Source: Alloalcanivorax profundimaris (GTDB lineage: Bacteria; Pseudomonadota; Gammaproteobacteria; Pseudomonadales; Alcanivoracaceae). From it: 64,000 nucleotides of DNA. Numbering within the stretch: the first letter of the stretch is position 1; every line of letters starts with the position of its first letter. The notes beneath the pieces were generated by a model that worked only from the letters and a program-made list of their open reading frames with translations, had not been told where the DNA came from and did not search any database. The translations under genes and the position numbers were made by a program. Below, piece by piece: positions 7,716-15,825 of the stretch. The stretch covers positions 1 through 64,000 of the forward strand of contig NZ_JABJWH010000040.1 of the NCBI RefSeq assembly GCF_015265435.1, given 5' to 3'.

Positions 7716-9917
7716 ATGCGTTTCGACAAACCCGCCGGGCGCAATCCGGCCGATCGCGGAACCGTGCTGGGCCAGCCCCTGCCGCGCATCGATGGCCCGC
7801 TGAAAACCACCGGTACCGCGCCCTACGCCTACGAGCGCCATGACGTGGCCAGCGGCCAGTTGGTCGGCTACCCGGTGGGCGCCGCCATCGCCAAGGGCCG
7901 CATCCGTTCCATGGACACCCGCGCCGCCAAGGCGGCGCCGGGCGTGGTGGCGGTGATCACCACCCTGGACATGGACCGGCTGCCCAAGGCGAGAATGAAC
8001 GTGGCCTACCTGTTCGGCGGCCGCGACATCCAGCATTACCACCAGGCCATCGCCGTGGTGGTGGCGGACACCTTCGAGCGTGCCCGCGCCGCCGCCGCCC
8101 TGATCCGCACCGATTACGACGAGGACAAAAGCACCTCCTTCGATCTCGCCGAACAACGCCGCGCCCACCAGGACGACGAGGTGGAACCCATGGCGAAGGT
8201 GGGCGACTTCCACCGCGCCTTCGCCGAGGCGCCGGTCCAGCTCGACCAGACCTACACCACGCCGGGTCAGAGCCACGCGCAGATGGAGCCCCATGCCTCC
8301 ATCGCCGAATGGAAGGACGGCGCGCTCACCCTGTGGAGCGCCAACCAGATGATCGAGTGGAGCAAGCAGGCCCTGGCCAAGGCGTTCGACCTGCCCGCCG
8401 AGAAAGTGCGGCTGGATTCGCCCTACATCGGCGGCGGTTTCGGCGCCAAGCTGTTCCTGCGCGCCGACGCGGTGCTGGCGGCGGTGGCCGCCCGGGAAAC
8501 CGGCCGGCCGGTGAAGGTGGCGCTGCCGCGCCCGCTGATCGCCAACAACGCCACCCATCGCGGCCTGACCATCCAGCGCATCCGCATCGGCACCGATCGG
8601 GACGGGCGCATCACCGCCATTGGCCACGACAACACCACCAACACCCTGCCCGGCGGCGACGGCGAGAACGGCGCCGCGCCCACCCGGCACTTCTACGCCG
8701 GCGCCAACCGCCTGCTGGTGCACCGGCCCCTGGAAATGCACCTGCCGGAAAGCAACGCCATGCGCGCCCCCGGCGAAACCGCCGGCCTGATGGCCCTGGA
8801 AGTGGCCATGGACGAAATGGCCGAGAAGCTGAACATGGATCCGGTGGCGTTCCGCGTGCTCAACGACACCCAGGTGGACCCGGACAATCCCGAGCGGCCC
8901 TTCTCCGAGCGGCATTTCGTGGAATGCCTGGAACGGGGCGCCGAGCGTTTCGGCTGGAATGAACGCAACCGCAAGCCCGGCGCCCGCCGCGAGGGCCAAT
9001 GGCTGATCGGCCACGGCGTGGCCGGCGCCTACCGGGGCGCGCCGGTGCAGGCCTCCGGCGCCCGGGTGCGGCTCAAGCCGGACGGCACCGTGCGCGTGGA
9101 CACCGACATGACCGACATCGGCACCGGCTCCTACACCATCATCGCCCAGACCGCCGCGGAAATGCTCGGCGTGCCCCTGGACGCGGTGGACGTGGGGCTC
9201 GGCGATTCCGATGCGCCGGCCTCCGCCGGCTCCGGCGGGCAGTGGGGCGCCGCCAGTTCCACCGCCGGCGTCTACGCCGCCTGCGTGGCCCTGCGCAATA
9301 CCATCGCCGAGCGCCTGGACGCCGACCCCGAGGACCTGAGCTTCGCCGACGGCCAGGTCCGCCACGGTGACCGGCGTACGCCGCTCACCGAGGTGGGCGG
9401 CGGCGAGGAGCTGGTCGCCGAGGACAAGATCGAGTTCGGCGACTTCCGTAGCAAGGAGTACCTGCTCGCCACCTTTGGCGCCCACTTCGTGGAAGTGGGC
9501 GTGCACGCCGCCACCGGCGAGATCCGCGTGCGGCGCATGCTGGCGGTGTGCGACGCCGGCCGCATCCTCAACCCGGTCACCGCCCGCAGCCAGGTGATCG
9601 GTGCCATGACCATGGGCGTGGGCGCGGCCCTGATGGAGGAGCTGGCGGTGGATACCCGCTACGGGTTCTTCGCCAACCACGATCTGGCCGGCTACGAGGT
9701 GCCGGTGCATGCCGACATCCCGGAGCAGGAAGTGATCTTCCTGGAAGGCGAGGACCCGTACTCCACGCCCCTGAAAGCCAAGGGCGTGGGCGAGCTGGGC
9801 ATTTGCGGCGTCAGCGCCGCCGTGGCCAACGCGGTCCATAACGCCACCGGTGTGCGCGTGCGCGACTACCCGGTGACCCTGGACAAGCTGCTCGACGGGC
9901 TTCCGGAGGTGGTCTGA
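7716..9917 (+). CDS. paoC: periplasmic aldehyde oxidoreductase, molybdopterin subunit PaoC (YagR)
   Basis: A 733-residue catalytic subunit, almost exactly the length of E. coli PaoC (732). The molybdopterin-binding motif GGGFGAKL is near residue 240, and the C-terminal KGVGELG carries the glutamate that acts as base in this family. It starts 3 bases after the paoB stop. The E. coli operon also has paoD, an XdhC-like chaperone that inserts the molybdopterin cytosine dinucleotide cofactor; no such gene follows here, so a chaperone must be encoded elsewhere. Assembly is expected in the cytoplasm before Tat export. Confidence 0.9.
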   Translation: MRFDKPAGRNPADRGTVLGQPLPRIDGPLKTTGTAPYAYERHDVASGQLVGYPVGAAIAKGRIRSMDTRAAKAAPGVVAVITTLDMDRLPKARMNVAYLFGGRDIQHYHQAIAVVVADTFERARAAAALIRTDYDEDKSTSFDLAEQRRAHQDDEVEPMAKVGDFHRAFAEAPVQLDQTYTTPGQSHAQMEPHASIAEWKDGALTLWSANQMIEWSKQALAKAFDLPAEKVRLDSPYIGGGFGAKLFLRADAVLAAVAARETGRPVKVALPRPLIANNATHRGLTIQRIRIGTDRDGRITAIGHDNTTNTLPGGDGENGAAPTRHFYAGANRLLVHRPLEMHLPESNAMRAPGETAGLMALEVAMDEMAEKLNMDPVAFRVLNDTQVDPDNPERPFSERHFVECLERGAERFGWNERNRKPGARREGQWLIGHGVAGAYRGAPVQASGARVRLKPDGTVRVDTDMTDIGTGSYTIIAQTAAEMLGVPLDAVDVGLGDSDAPASAGSGGQWGAASSTAGVYAACVALRNTIAERLDADPEDLSFADGQVRHGDRRTPLTEVGGGEELVAEDKIEFGDFRSKEYLLATFGAHFVEVGVHAATGEIRVRRMLAVCDAGRILNPVTARSQVIGAMTMGVGAALMEELAVDTRYGFFANHDLAGYEVPVHADIPEQEVIFLEGEDPYSTPLKAKGVGELGICGVSAAVANAVHNATGVRVRDYPVTLDKLLDGLPEVV

Positions 9918-9921
9918 GACC

Positions 9922-10941
9922 ATGCCCACCGAGCCGCCACCGCCGGGCACCGGCGCCCTGTTCGAGGCGCCCGCCGCCGTGCCCCCGGCGGTGCGGCCGG
10001 CGGCGCCGGACCCCGCCCTCGCGCCCCTGGCCGCCGCTCTGCCGGGACGGCTGTGGCTGGGCACCTCTTCCTGGCATTACCCGGGCTGGGCCGGTCTGGT
10101 CTGGGACAAGCTGTATGACGAGGGCCAACTTTCCCGGGAAGGCCTCGACGCCTACGCGCGCCATCCCCTGTTCAACGCCGTGGGGCTCGACCGGGGCTTC
10201 TACCGGCCGCTTTCCGTGGCGCAGTACGCCGACCACGCCGGCCAGGTGCCGGCGGCTTTCCGCTTCGTGGTCAAGGCGCCGAGCCGCGTCACCGACGCCC
10301 TGCGCCGGGGCAGCGGCGGCCAGGGCCTGAAAACTAACCCGGATTTCCTGGACGCCGGACTGGCCTGGCGGGACTTCCTGGCGCCGGCGGGGGAGGGGCT
10401 GGGCGAGAAACTCGGCGCCCTGGTGTTCCAGATCAGCCCGCTGCCCGGCGCCTGGCTGGGCCGCATGGCGCCGGTGATCGAACGTCTGCACGGTCTGTTG
10501 CGCGGCCTGCGGGCCCGGGCGCCGGCCACGCCGCTGGCGGTGGAGGTGCGCGATCCGCACTGGCTGACGCCGGACTTCGTGGCCGCTCTCAAGGACACCG
10601 GCGCCACCTACTGCCTGGGCCTGCACGGCAAGATGCCTCCCATCGCCGAGCAGCTCCCGGTGCTGCGCGCGCTCTGGCCCGGCCCGCTGGTGTGCCGCTG
10701 GAACCTGAACCTAAGGCACGGCGCCTACGGCTACGAAGACGCCCGCGACCGCTACTCGCCCTTCGACAAGCTGGTGGATCCGGACCCGGACACCCGCGCC
10801 GCCCTGGCGCGGGTGATCGCCGGCACGGTGGGCGCCGGCCGGCCCGCTTTCGTTACCCTGAGCAACAAGGCGGAGGGCAGCGCGCCGCGCTCCGTGGCCG
10901 CCCTGGCCGAGGCGGTACTGGCCGCCGCCGCCCGCCGCTGA
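9922..10941 (+). CDS. DUF72 (YecE-like) protein
   Basis: A 339-residue protein of the DUF72 family. Visible signatures are GTSSWHYPGW near residue 48, the segment NAVGLDRGFY, RFVVKAPSRVTD, and the C-terminal RPAFVTLSNKAEG with the conserved Asn-Lys. DUF72 proteins fold as TIM barrels; their reaction is not established. The first 40 residues are a Pro/Ala-rich low-complexity extension not usual in the family. It starts 4 bases after paoC, with GGAGGT upstream, so it is probably the last gene of the pao operon. That placement is unusual and may be accidental. No terminator is evident in 10942-11029. Confidence 0.82.
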   Translation: MPTEPPPPGTGALFEAPAAVPPAVRPAAPDPALAPLAAALPGRLWLGTSSWHYPGWAGLVWDKLYDEGQLSREGLDAYARHPLFNAVGLDRGFYRPLSVAQYADHAGQVPAAFRFVVKAPSRVTDALRRGSGGQGLKTNPDFLDAGLAWRDFLAPAGEGLGEKLGALVFQISPLPGAWLGRMAPVIERLHGLLRGLRARAPATPLAVEVRDPHWLTPDFVAALKDTGATYCLGLHGKMPPIAEQLPVLRALWPGPLVCRWNLNLRHGAYGYEDARDRYSPFDKLVDPDPDTRAALARVIAGTVGAGRPAFVTLSNKAEGSAPRSVAALAEAVLAAAARR

Positions 10942-11029
10942 GCGCCGCCATGGTGTTCGGCTGACGTCCTTTCTCGCTTATTTCCCACAAACCGGCGGGC
11001 CCTTGTCCGACTCCGCCGCCAGGGGCCCC

Positions 11030-11086
11030 TGCGTACAGTAAGGGCTGGACGGCCCATTCATCGGGATGGGGTTTTATTTGTACGCA
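11030..11086. promoter_or_regulatory. candidate operator of the toxin-antitoxin operon
   Basis: TGCGTACA at 11030-11037 and TGTACGCA at 11079-11086 are exact reverse complements separated by 41 bases. The right arm ends 13 bases before the toxin ATG. A further near-palindrome, GCGTATAGTATGC, overlaps the start codon (11091-11103). Autoregulation by the antitoxin, which carries an HTH domain, would be normal for this type of locus. The operator role is inferred. Confidence 0.45.
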
Positions 11087-11099
11087 GGGAGCGTATAGT

Positions 11100-11462
11100 A
11101 TGCGAGCGGTATTCGTGGAGTTGACGCCGTTCCGGCGCCACCGGGCGGCGTATCTGGACGAGGACACCTACTGGCTGCTGCAGCGGGTTCTGATGCTGCA
11201 TCCGGAGGCTGGCCCCCGGATGCCGGGCACCGGCGGATTGCGCAAGCTGCGTTTCGTGGATGAACGGCGCGGCAAGGGCACGCGCGGCGGCTTACGGGTG
11301 ATCTATTACTGGTGGCCCACGGGCGCTCAGTTCTGGTTGTTCACGCTCTACGGCAAGGACGAGGCCGACGATTTGACGCTGGCCGAGCGTCGCGCGCTGA
11401 GACGCCTGCTGAAGGCGGAGTTGATGGCGAGGCGTAAATCAGACGGGAGGATCATGACATGA
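11100..11462 (+). CDS. type II toxin of the RelE/HigB family
   Basis: A 120-residue basic protein. The segment KLRFVDERRGKGTRGGLRVIYYWW, followed by FWLFTLYGKDEADDLT, is the core pattern of RelE/HigB-type mRNA interferases (HigB-2 group), with Arg/Lys residues and tyrosines in place for ribosome-bound mRNA cleavage. A GGGAG ribosome site lies 8 bases before ATG 11100. The antitoxin start overlaps its stop by 4 bases, and the toxin-first order is that of higBA. Family assignment is from pattern; activity is not shown. Confidence 0.8.
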   Translation: MRAVFVELTPFRRHRAAYLDEDTYWLLQRVLMLHPEAGPRMPGTGGLRKLRFVDERRGKGTRGGLRVIYYWWPTGAQFWLFTLYGKDEADDLTLAERRALRRLLKAELMARRKSDGRIMT

Positions 11463-11770
11463 AGCGGGATCTGTTCGCGGAATTGAAGGAAGGCTTCCAG
11501 GAACTGGAGGCACAGCGCCAGGGCAAGCTCACCCTGCGCGGCCAGGAAGCCCGGCTGGCGCCGGTGGCGGCCATCGACGCCGGCGACCTGCTGGCCCTGC
11601 GCGAGCGCCTCAATCTGTCCCGGGCGGTGTTCGCCATGTACCTGCGCACCAACCCACGCACCCTGGAGAACTGGGAGCAGGGCCGCGCCCGCCCCAACGC
11701 CCAGGCCGCCACCCTGATTCGCCTGATCGAACGCTACCCGGACACCCTGGAGCGCCTGGCCGGGCTGTAG
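11459..11770 (+). CDS. HigA/NadS-type antitoxin with HTH domain
   Basis: A 103-residue protein whose N-terminal half (LFAELKEGFQELEA) is the toxin-binding type segment of the HigA-2/NadS group. Its C-terminal half is an Xre-like helix-turn-helix: LRERLNLSRAVFAMYLRTNPRTLENWEQGRARP. The start ATG overlaps the toxin stop (ATGA) and GGGAGG stands upstream. It would neutralise the toxin and repress the operon through the repeat at 11030-11086. The final residues are helical and end in LAGL. Confidence 0.82.
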   Translation: MKRDLFAELKEGFQELEAQRQGKLTLRGQEARLAPVAAIDAGDLLALRERLNLSRAVFAMYLRTNPRTLENWEQGRARPNAQAATLIRLIERYPDTLERLAGL

Positions 11771-11880
11771 TCTCCGTCCTGATTGTTTGAGGCGCTGCGC
11801 GTCAACGGCGGCGTGCTCCGGTCGGTGGCACGGGGCGGGGCGGCGGTGTAACGTCGCTTCCTTTTCCAAGGGGGAAGCGC

Positions 11881-12420
11881 ATGAACTCCGTCAGCAAAGC
11901 GGCGACGCTGCTCGCCGCCGTGTCCCTGAGCGGTTGCGCCGGCATCGTCGGCGGCGAACTGGCGCGGGTGGATCAGACCTCGGTGACGGTGCCGGTCTGC
12001 GACGCCGACACCGGCCCCACGCCGTATTATTTCGAGCTGGACGCCGCCGCCCGCAATGACTACCTGGACGACAACCCGGCCGGCAGCCTGTCCGGTTTCA
12101 CCCTGGGGCTGCTGCCCACCTACTGGCTGTCGCCGCTGAAGGCGGAAGCCCGCCTGTACCACCGGGGCGAGCGGATCGACACCTACCAATACTCCGCCCG
12201 CGTGCACAAGTTCTACGGCTTGCTCTGGGCCCTGCCGCTGATCCCGGTGAACGCCATGGTGGCCGATTACAACCAGGTGCCGGCCAACGAGGGCGTGGGC
12301 CTGGCGGTGGGCTGGATCATCCCCGAGAAAGCCGCCGCCCGCGCCTACCTGGACGCCACGGAGGAGCGCGGTCTGGCGCCGGATCAGGTCTGTTACCGGC
12401 GCCCCGATCACCGCTATTGA
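11881..12420 (+). CDS. predicted lipoprotein, unknown function
   Basis: A 179-residue protein beginning with a lipoprotein signal: a short basic start, a hydrophobic stretch, then LSGC near residue 19. The residue after the Cys is Ala, so outer-membrane sorting is expected. The mature part has no family I recognise. It includes a hydrophobic segment (FYGLLWALPLIPV) and a Gly-rich stretch (GVGLAVGWIIP). A strong AGGGGGAAG ribosome site precedes ATG 11881. It stands between the toxin-antitoxin pair and the Fur-type promoter of the next operon, in the same direction as both. Confidence 0.7.
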   Translation: MNSVSKAATLLAAVSLSGCAGIVGGELARVDQTSVTVPVCDADTGPTPYYFELDAAARNDYLDDNPAGSLSGFTLGLLPTYWLSPLKAEARLYHRGERIDTYQYSARVHKFYGLLWALPLIPVNAMVADYNQVPANEGVGLAVGWIIPEKAAARAYLDATEERGLAPDQVCYRRPDHRY

Positions 12421-12472
12421 GCCGGCGCATTGAGCGGTCCTCTCGTGTCATGAGACGCATTTCTATATGTAA

Positions 12473-12500
12473 TTGATAACGAGTCGCATTCGTGTAAGAT
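12473..12500 (+). promoter_or_regulatory. promoter with overlapping candidate Fur box
   Basis: A -35 element TTGATA (12473-12478) and a -10 element TAAGAT (12495-12500) are separated by 16 bases, a good sigma-70 arrangement, 44 bases before the lipoprotein ATG at 12544. Between them, 12475-12493 matches the 19-base Fur consensus at 11 positions, including GATAA at the left and CATT at the right. A Fur-type repressor bound here would block the promoter. This fits the TonB-dependent receptor in the operon. The match is moderate and the iron link is inferred. Confidence 0.5.
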
Positions 12501-12543
12501 TGCCCCGGTTCGGAACGACCTTCACACAGAGCCGGGGGTAATC

Positions 12544-15500
12544 ATGTCTTTTCTGTACCGATGGGGTTTCTTGGCCATTCTGGGACTGGCGCTGGCCGCC
12601 TGTGGTGGCGGTGGCGGCGGTAGTGGCGGCGGCGGCGGCGGGGGCGCCGCCTCCTTCTCCGTTCGCGTCGCGCCTGGCGGGACGGCAAGCCAGGTGCAGC
12701 GGGCCGATGTGCTTCTCGTGCGTCTGTCCGACGCGGCACCTCGTGGCACCACCGCCCGCGACCTGTTCCAGGGAGCGGAAATCGTGCGGATCGGCTTGCC
12801 GGAGGGCAACGGCCGCTACCGTTTCACCCTGCCTTCCGGTAACCGCGACGGCCTGGTGGTGCTGGCCCAGCGGATCGTCGACGGCGGCCTGGCCGTGGGC
12901 CGCGGCGTCGAACTGTACGCGCCGCTGAACCTGTTCGCTGATGGGCAAACGGTGGTGGCCTCGCCGGTGAATACCCTGGCGCTGCTGCGAGCCGGGGACA
13001 CCGGTGCCGCCGCCCTGGACACCGCGCGGCGTACGCTGCTTTCGGCGCTGTCCGGCCGGGACGACCAGGACCCGCTGGCGGCTCTGCCGCTGCTGGCGGC
13101 CCTGTCCCTGGGGGATTACCTGGACAACTGGCCGTCCACCCTGGCCCAGGGGGCACCGGATCTGCGTGCCCTGCTCAGCAATCTGGACCTGGAGCAGGCG
13201 CCGGAAATCTACCGCGAGGAACTCAACCTGCGCCGCGCGGTGGCACTCGGCGTGCTCGACGCCAGCGCGTCCCTGGATGGCGAGGCCCTGGCGGCCCGCG
13301 TCAATGAAATCGAGTTCGTGGAGCGTTCCGCGGCGATTCTGGATGCCAGCGGCACCGCCTACGGCGAGAGCTACCTGGAGGGGCTCGCCGAGCCGGTGGT
13401 GGCCGCCCTTGGTGGTGCCTCCATTGGCGGCGGCAAGGGCGTGGGCAATATCCTGCGCTATCTGGTCAATACCCATGAGTTGAACGGTGCCCTGACGGAG
13501 CCGTCGCCGGCGCCGGCCCTGGTGTCGACCATCCGCGGCGACGCCAACCTGGCCACCCTGGCCGCGCGCAGTGCCGCCATGCCGGTGAGCGTGCCGCTGC
13601 TGGAAGGGGAATTGCTGGGCATGGATTCCGAGCGCCGCCGACTCTACTACCTGGGCACCGAAGCGGCCCCGGCCAACTTCGTGGCCGATCTGTTCGCCGA
13701 TGTCACCGATGCCAACATCACCGATGAGGTGCAGGGTGTACTGGCCGCCGGCGCCGCCGGCCAGGGCCAGGTGGACGCGGCGGATTTCCTGGCTCGCACC
13801 CAGGTGTTCGGCACCGAGGCCCAGGCCCACGCCTACAAAGACGCCGGCCAGGCGCTGTTGGAAATTGGCAAGACGGATGAGGCCATCACTTTCCTGCGGC
13901 GCGGCGTGGAGATCTATCAAGGGCTGATCGACACCAAGGGCGTGGCCAATATGAGCATCGACGACGTCACCTTCCTGCAGACCACGATCGGTTATCCGCC
14001 GTCCGACGGGCTGTTGGGCGCCGGTGATCAGGAAGGCGCGGACCGCGCCACGGCGCCCCTGAACGCCTTCTTCGACGCGTACGGCAACGGCGCCTTCACC
14101 GGCGCCCTGGGCCGGGCGATCACCGCCTACTGGCGCGTCACCGATGACCTCATGGACCAGGCCCTGGCCGCCAACCTTCAGGACCCGGCCCTGAACCGCG
14201 CGGCGGAAGCCGCCGTGGACCGGCTCGCCGAGGTGGTGCGCAGCGTGGAAGCCGCCCAGGCGGCCAGCACCCGGCGCTGCGAAACCTACGACGGCGATAG
14301 CTATTACGCCGTGCGAGCGCTGTATATGCAGCGGTCCATCGCCTATTACGCGCAGCTGGGCCGTAAGCAGAAGGCCCTGGACGTGGTCAACAACGACCTG
14401 CCCTTGATTCGTACCAATGATCACGCCCGCTGCTGGGCGGAAGAGTACTACGACGACATCGCCGTTTCCCTGGTTCAGCTCGGCGCCGCCGAGGAAGTGG
14501 AAACGCTGCTGGCCGGCATGATTGACGGGGAAAAACGCCAGGCGGCCCGGACCAGCATTGTCGTGGCCGAGGCCGGCGTGCTGCTGGAGCGGGGCGAAGT
14601 GCAGGAAGCCATCGACCGGGTGCGCGCCAACACCGAGGGGGCCGAAACCCTGATCGAGCTGCTTTATAACAACAGCCATCCGGGGGAACGGGGGTTGGCC
14701 GGGACGCTGCTTGATCAGCAGCGCTACGCGGAGGCCAAGCAGGTGATCGACGCGGCCTGGGACTATGTCCGCTCCAGCGAGTACCAGGACCACATCGACG
14801 AACAGGGCCCGGAAGCCTACGACCAGACCTACTTCGTGGTGGGCCTGGGCCGTTTGGTGCGCACCTACGCCCTGGCCGGTTACCCGGACGACGCCGATGC
14901 CGTGCTCGCCTACCTGAGCGATGTGGTGGAGGAACGCTTCACGCAAAACACCGCCCAGCGGGCCCTCGGCCACTATGAACTGGGCCGCGCCCTGTTCGCC
15001 GCCGAGCGTGCCGGGGAGGCCAACGCGGAGCTGATCGCCGCCCGGGATATTCTCGACGGACTGTCCCCGGCGAACGACGCCCGGCTGGAACTCCTGGAGG
15101 ACATTCTCCAGTTCCAGGCGGAAACCGGGGATTTCTCCGAAACCGGCTTCTTCCGCACCCTCTCCCTGTTGCAAGACGGAGCGGATGCCCTGTGCTGCGA
15201 GGGTGTCGGCGACGGCCAACTCGCCGAGCGCCGTGTTCAACGGGCCCAGGTGTACACCGCCCTGGTTCGGGAAGGAGAGGAAGCCGTTTATCGCCTGCGG
15301 GAACGCTTGTGGCGGGCCCAGGTGGCCGGCGAACCGGTGGCGGCCGCTCAGAGCACCCTGCGCCAGGCCCTGGCGGAGAGCCGGGCACTGCTGACCCCGG
15401 CGGTGGACGCCGCTTTTGCCCTGGCCGATTTCGACGATACCGACACGCAGCTGAATATCCTGTTCGCCAGCATGGCCAGCCTGGATGCCCGCGAAGCGCT

Positions 15501-15825
15501 GCGCACCGCCGCCGCCCGGGTGGCGACGCCGGCGGACCGTAATCCGCTGCTGGTGAACGCCGCCAAGTCCTGGATGGCGAGCAGACCCTATACCAACCAC
15601 GGTGACTTTCCGGCTTTCCGCACCAACACCGATTATCCGCGCAGTACCCTCCTGGTTTTGAGCGAGGCGCCGGCCCGGGTGGACAGCGACGACGATGGCC
15701 TGCCGGACTTCTATTCCCTGGCCGCCGCCAACGCCGCCACCTTCGGGCTGGCGCTGGACCCGGACATGGACGGCGACGGCATCGCCGACACCTCGGACCG
15801 GTATCCGCTGGATCCGCAACGATGA
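12544..15825 (+). CDS. large lipoprotein with TPR-like repeats and C-terminal Ca-binding-type Asp motifs
   Basis: A 1093-residue secreted protein with a lipobox LAAC at about residue 20, followed by a poly-Gly/Ser linker typical of surface lipoproteins. The N-terminal 200 residues are beta-rich. The middle, from about residue 410, contains helical TPR-like units (for example AYKDAGQALLEIGKTDEAITFLRRGVEIY and ALGHYELGRALFAAERAGEAN). The C-terminus carries DSDDDGLPD and DMDGDGIAD, thrombospondin-type-3/EF-hand-like Asp loops expected to bind calcium. Besides the lipid-anchored Cys there are only four cysteines (RRCE, ARCW, LCCE). It is followed by the receptor gene with a 4-base overlap (ATGA). 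A role as a surface partner of the receptor is inference; I know no characterised homologue. Confidence 0.8.
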   Translation: MSFLYRWGFLAILGLALAACGGGGGGSGGGGGGGAASFSVRVAPGGTASQVQRADVLLVRLSDAAPRGTTARDLFQGAEIVRIGLPEGNGRYRFTLPSGNRDGLVVLAQRIVDGGLAVGRGVELYAPLNLFADGQTVVASPVNTLALLRAGDTGAAALDTARRTLLSALSGRDDQDPLAALPLLAALSLGDYLDNWPSTLAQGAPDLRALLSNLDLEQAPEIYREELNLRRAVALGVLDASASLDGEALAARVNEIEFVERSAAILDASGTAYGESYLEGLAEPVVAALGGASIGGGKGVGNILRYLVNTHELNGALTEPSPAPALVSTIRGDANLATLAARSAAMPVSVPLLEGELLGMDSERRRLYYLGTEAAPANFVADLFADVTDANITDEVQGVLAAGAAGQGQVDAADFLARTQVFGTEAQAHAYKDAGQALLEIGKTDEAITFLRRGVEIYQGLIDTKGVANMSIDDVTFLQTTIGYPPSDGLLGAGDQEGADRATAPLNAFFDAYGNGAFTGALGRAITAYWRVTDDLMDQALAANLQDPALNRAAEAAVDRLAEVVRSVEAAQAASTRRCETYDGDSYYAVRALYMQRSIAYYAQLGRKQKALDVVNNDLPLIRTNDHARCWAEEYYDDIAVSLVQLGAAEEVETLLAGMIDGEKRQAARTSIVVAEAGVLLERGEVQEAIDRVRANTEGAETLIELLYNNSHPGERGLAGTLLDQQRYAEAKQVIDAAWDYVRSSEYQDHIDEQGPEAYDQTYFVVGLGRLVRTYALAGYPDDADAVLAYLSDVVEERFTQNTAQRALGHYELGRALFAAERAGEANAELIAARDILDGLSPANDARLELLEDILQFQAETGDFSETGFFRTLSLLQDGADALCCEGVGDGQLAERRVQRAQVYTALVREGEEAVYRLRERLWRAQVAGEPVAAAQSTLRQALAESRALLTPAVDAAFALADFDDTDTQLNILFASMASLDAREALRTAAARVATPADRNPLLVNAAKSWMASRPYTNHGDFPAFRTNTDYPRSTLLVLSEAPARVDSDDDGLPDFYSLAAANAATFGLALDPDMDGDGIADTSDRYPLDPQR

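Noticed and set aside
6714-10064. A 1116-codon open frame on the minus strand opposite paoB/paoC
   Set aside because: It is a shadow of GC-rich codons on the other strand: very rich in His, Gly, Gln and Val, no domain pattern, and completely covered by paoABC and DUF72, which are certain.
11100-11770. Toxin-antitoxin pair as part of a larger defence island
   Set aside because: Neighbours are the pao operon and lipoproteins; no restriction, abortive-infection or integrase genes are nearby.
12600-12660. Gly-codon run as a tandem repeat or slippage element
   Set aside because: It encodes the poly-Gly/Ser linker behind the lipobox, common in surface lipoproteins; no regular DNA repeat unit is kept.
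12463-15819. A 1118-codon minus-strand open frame opposite the large lipoprotein
   Set aside because: Same kind of composition artefact. The plus strand has a signal peptide, promoter, ribosome spacing and coupled downstream genes.
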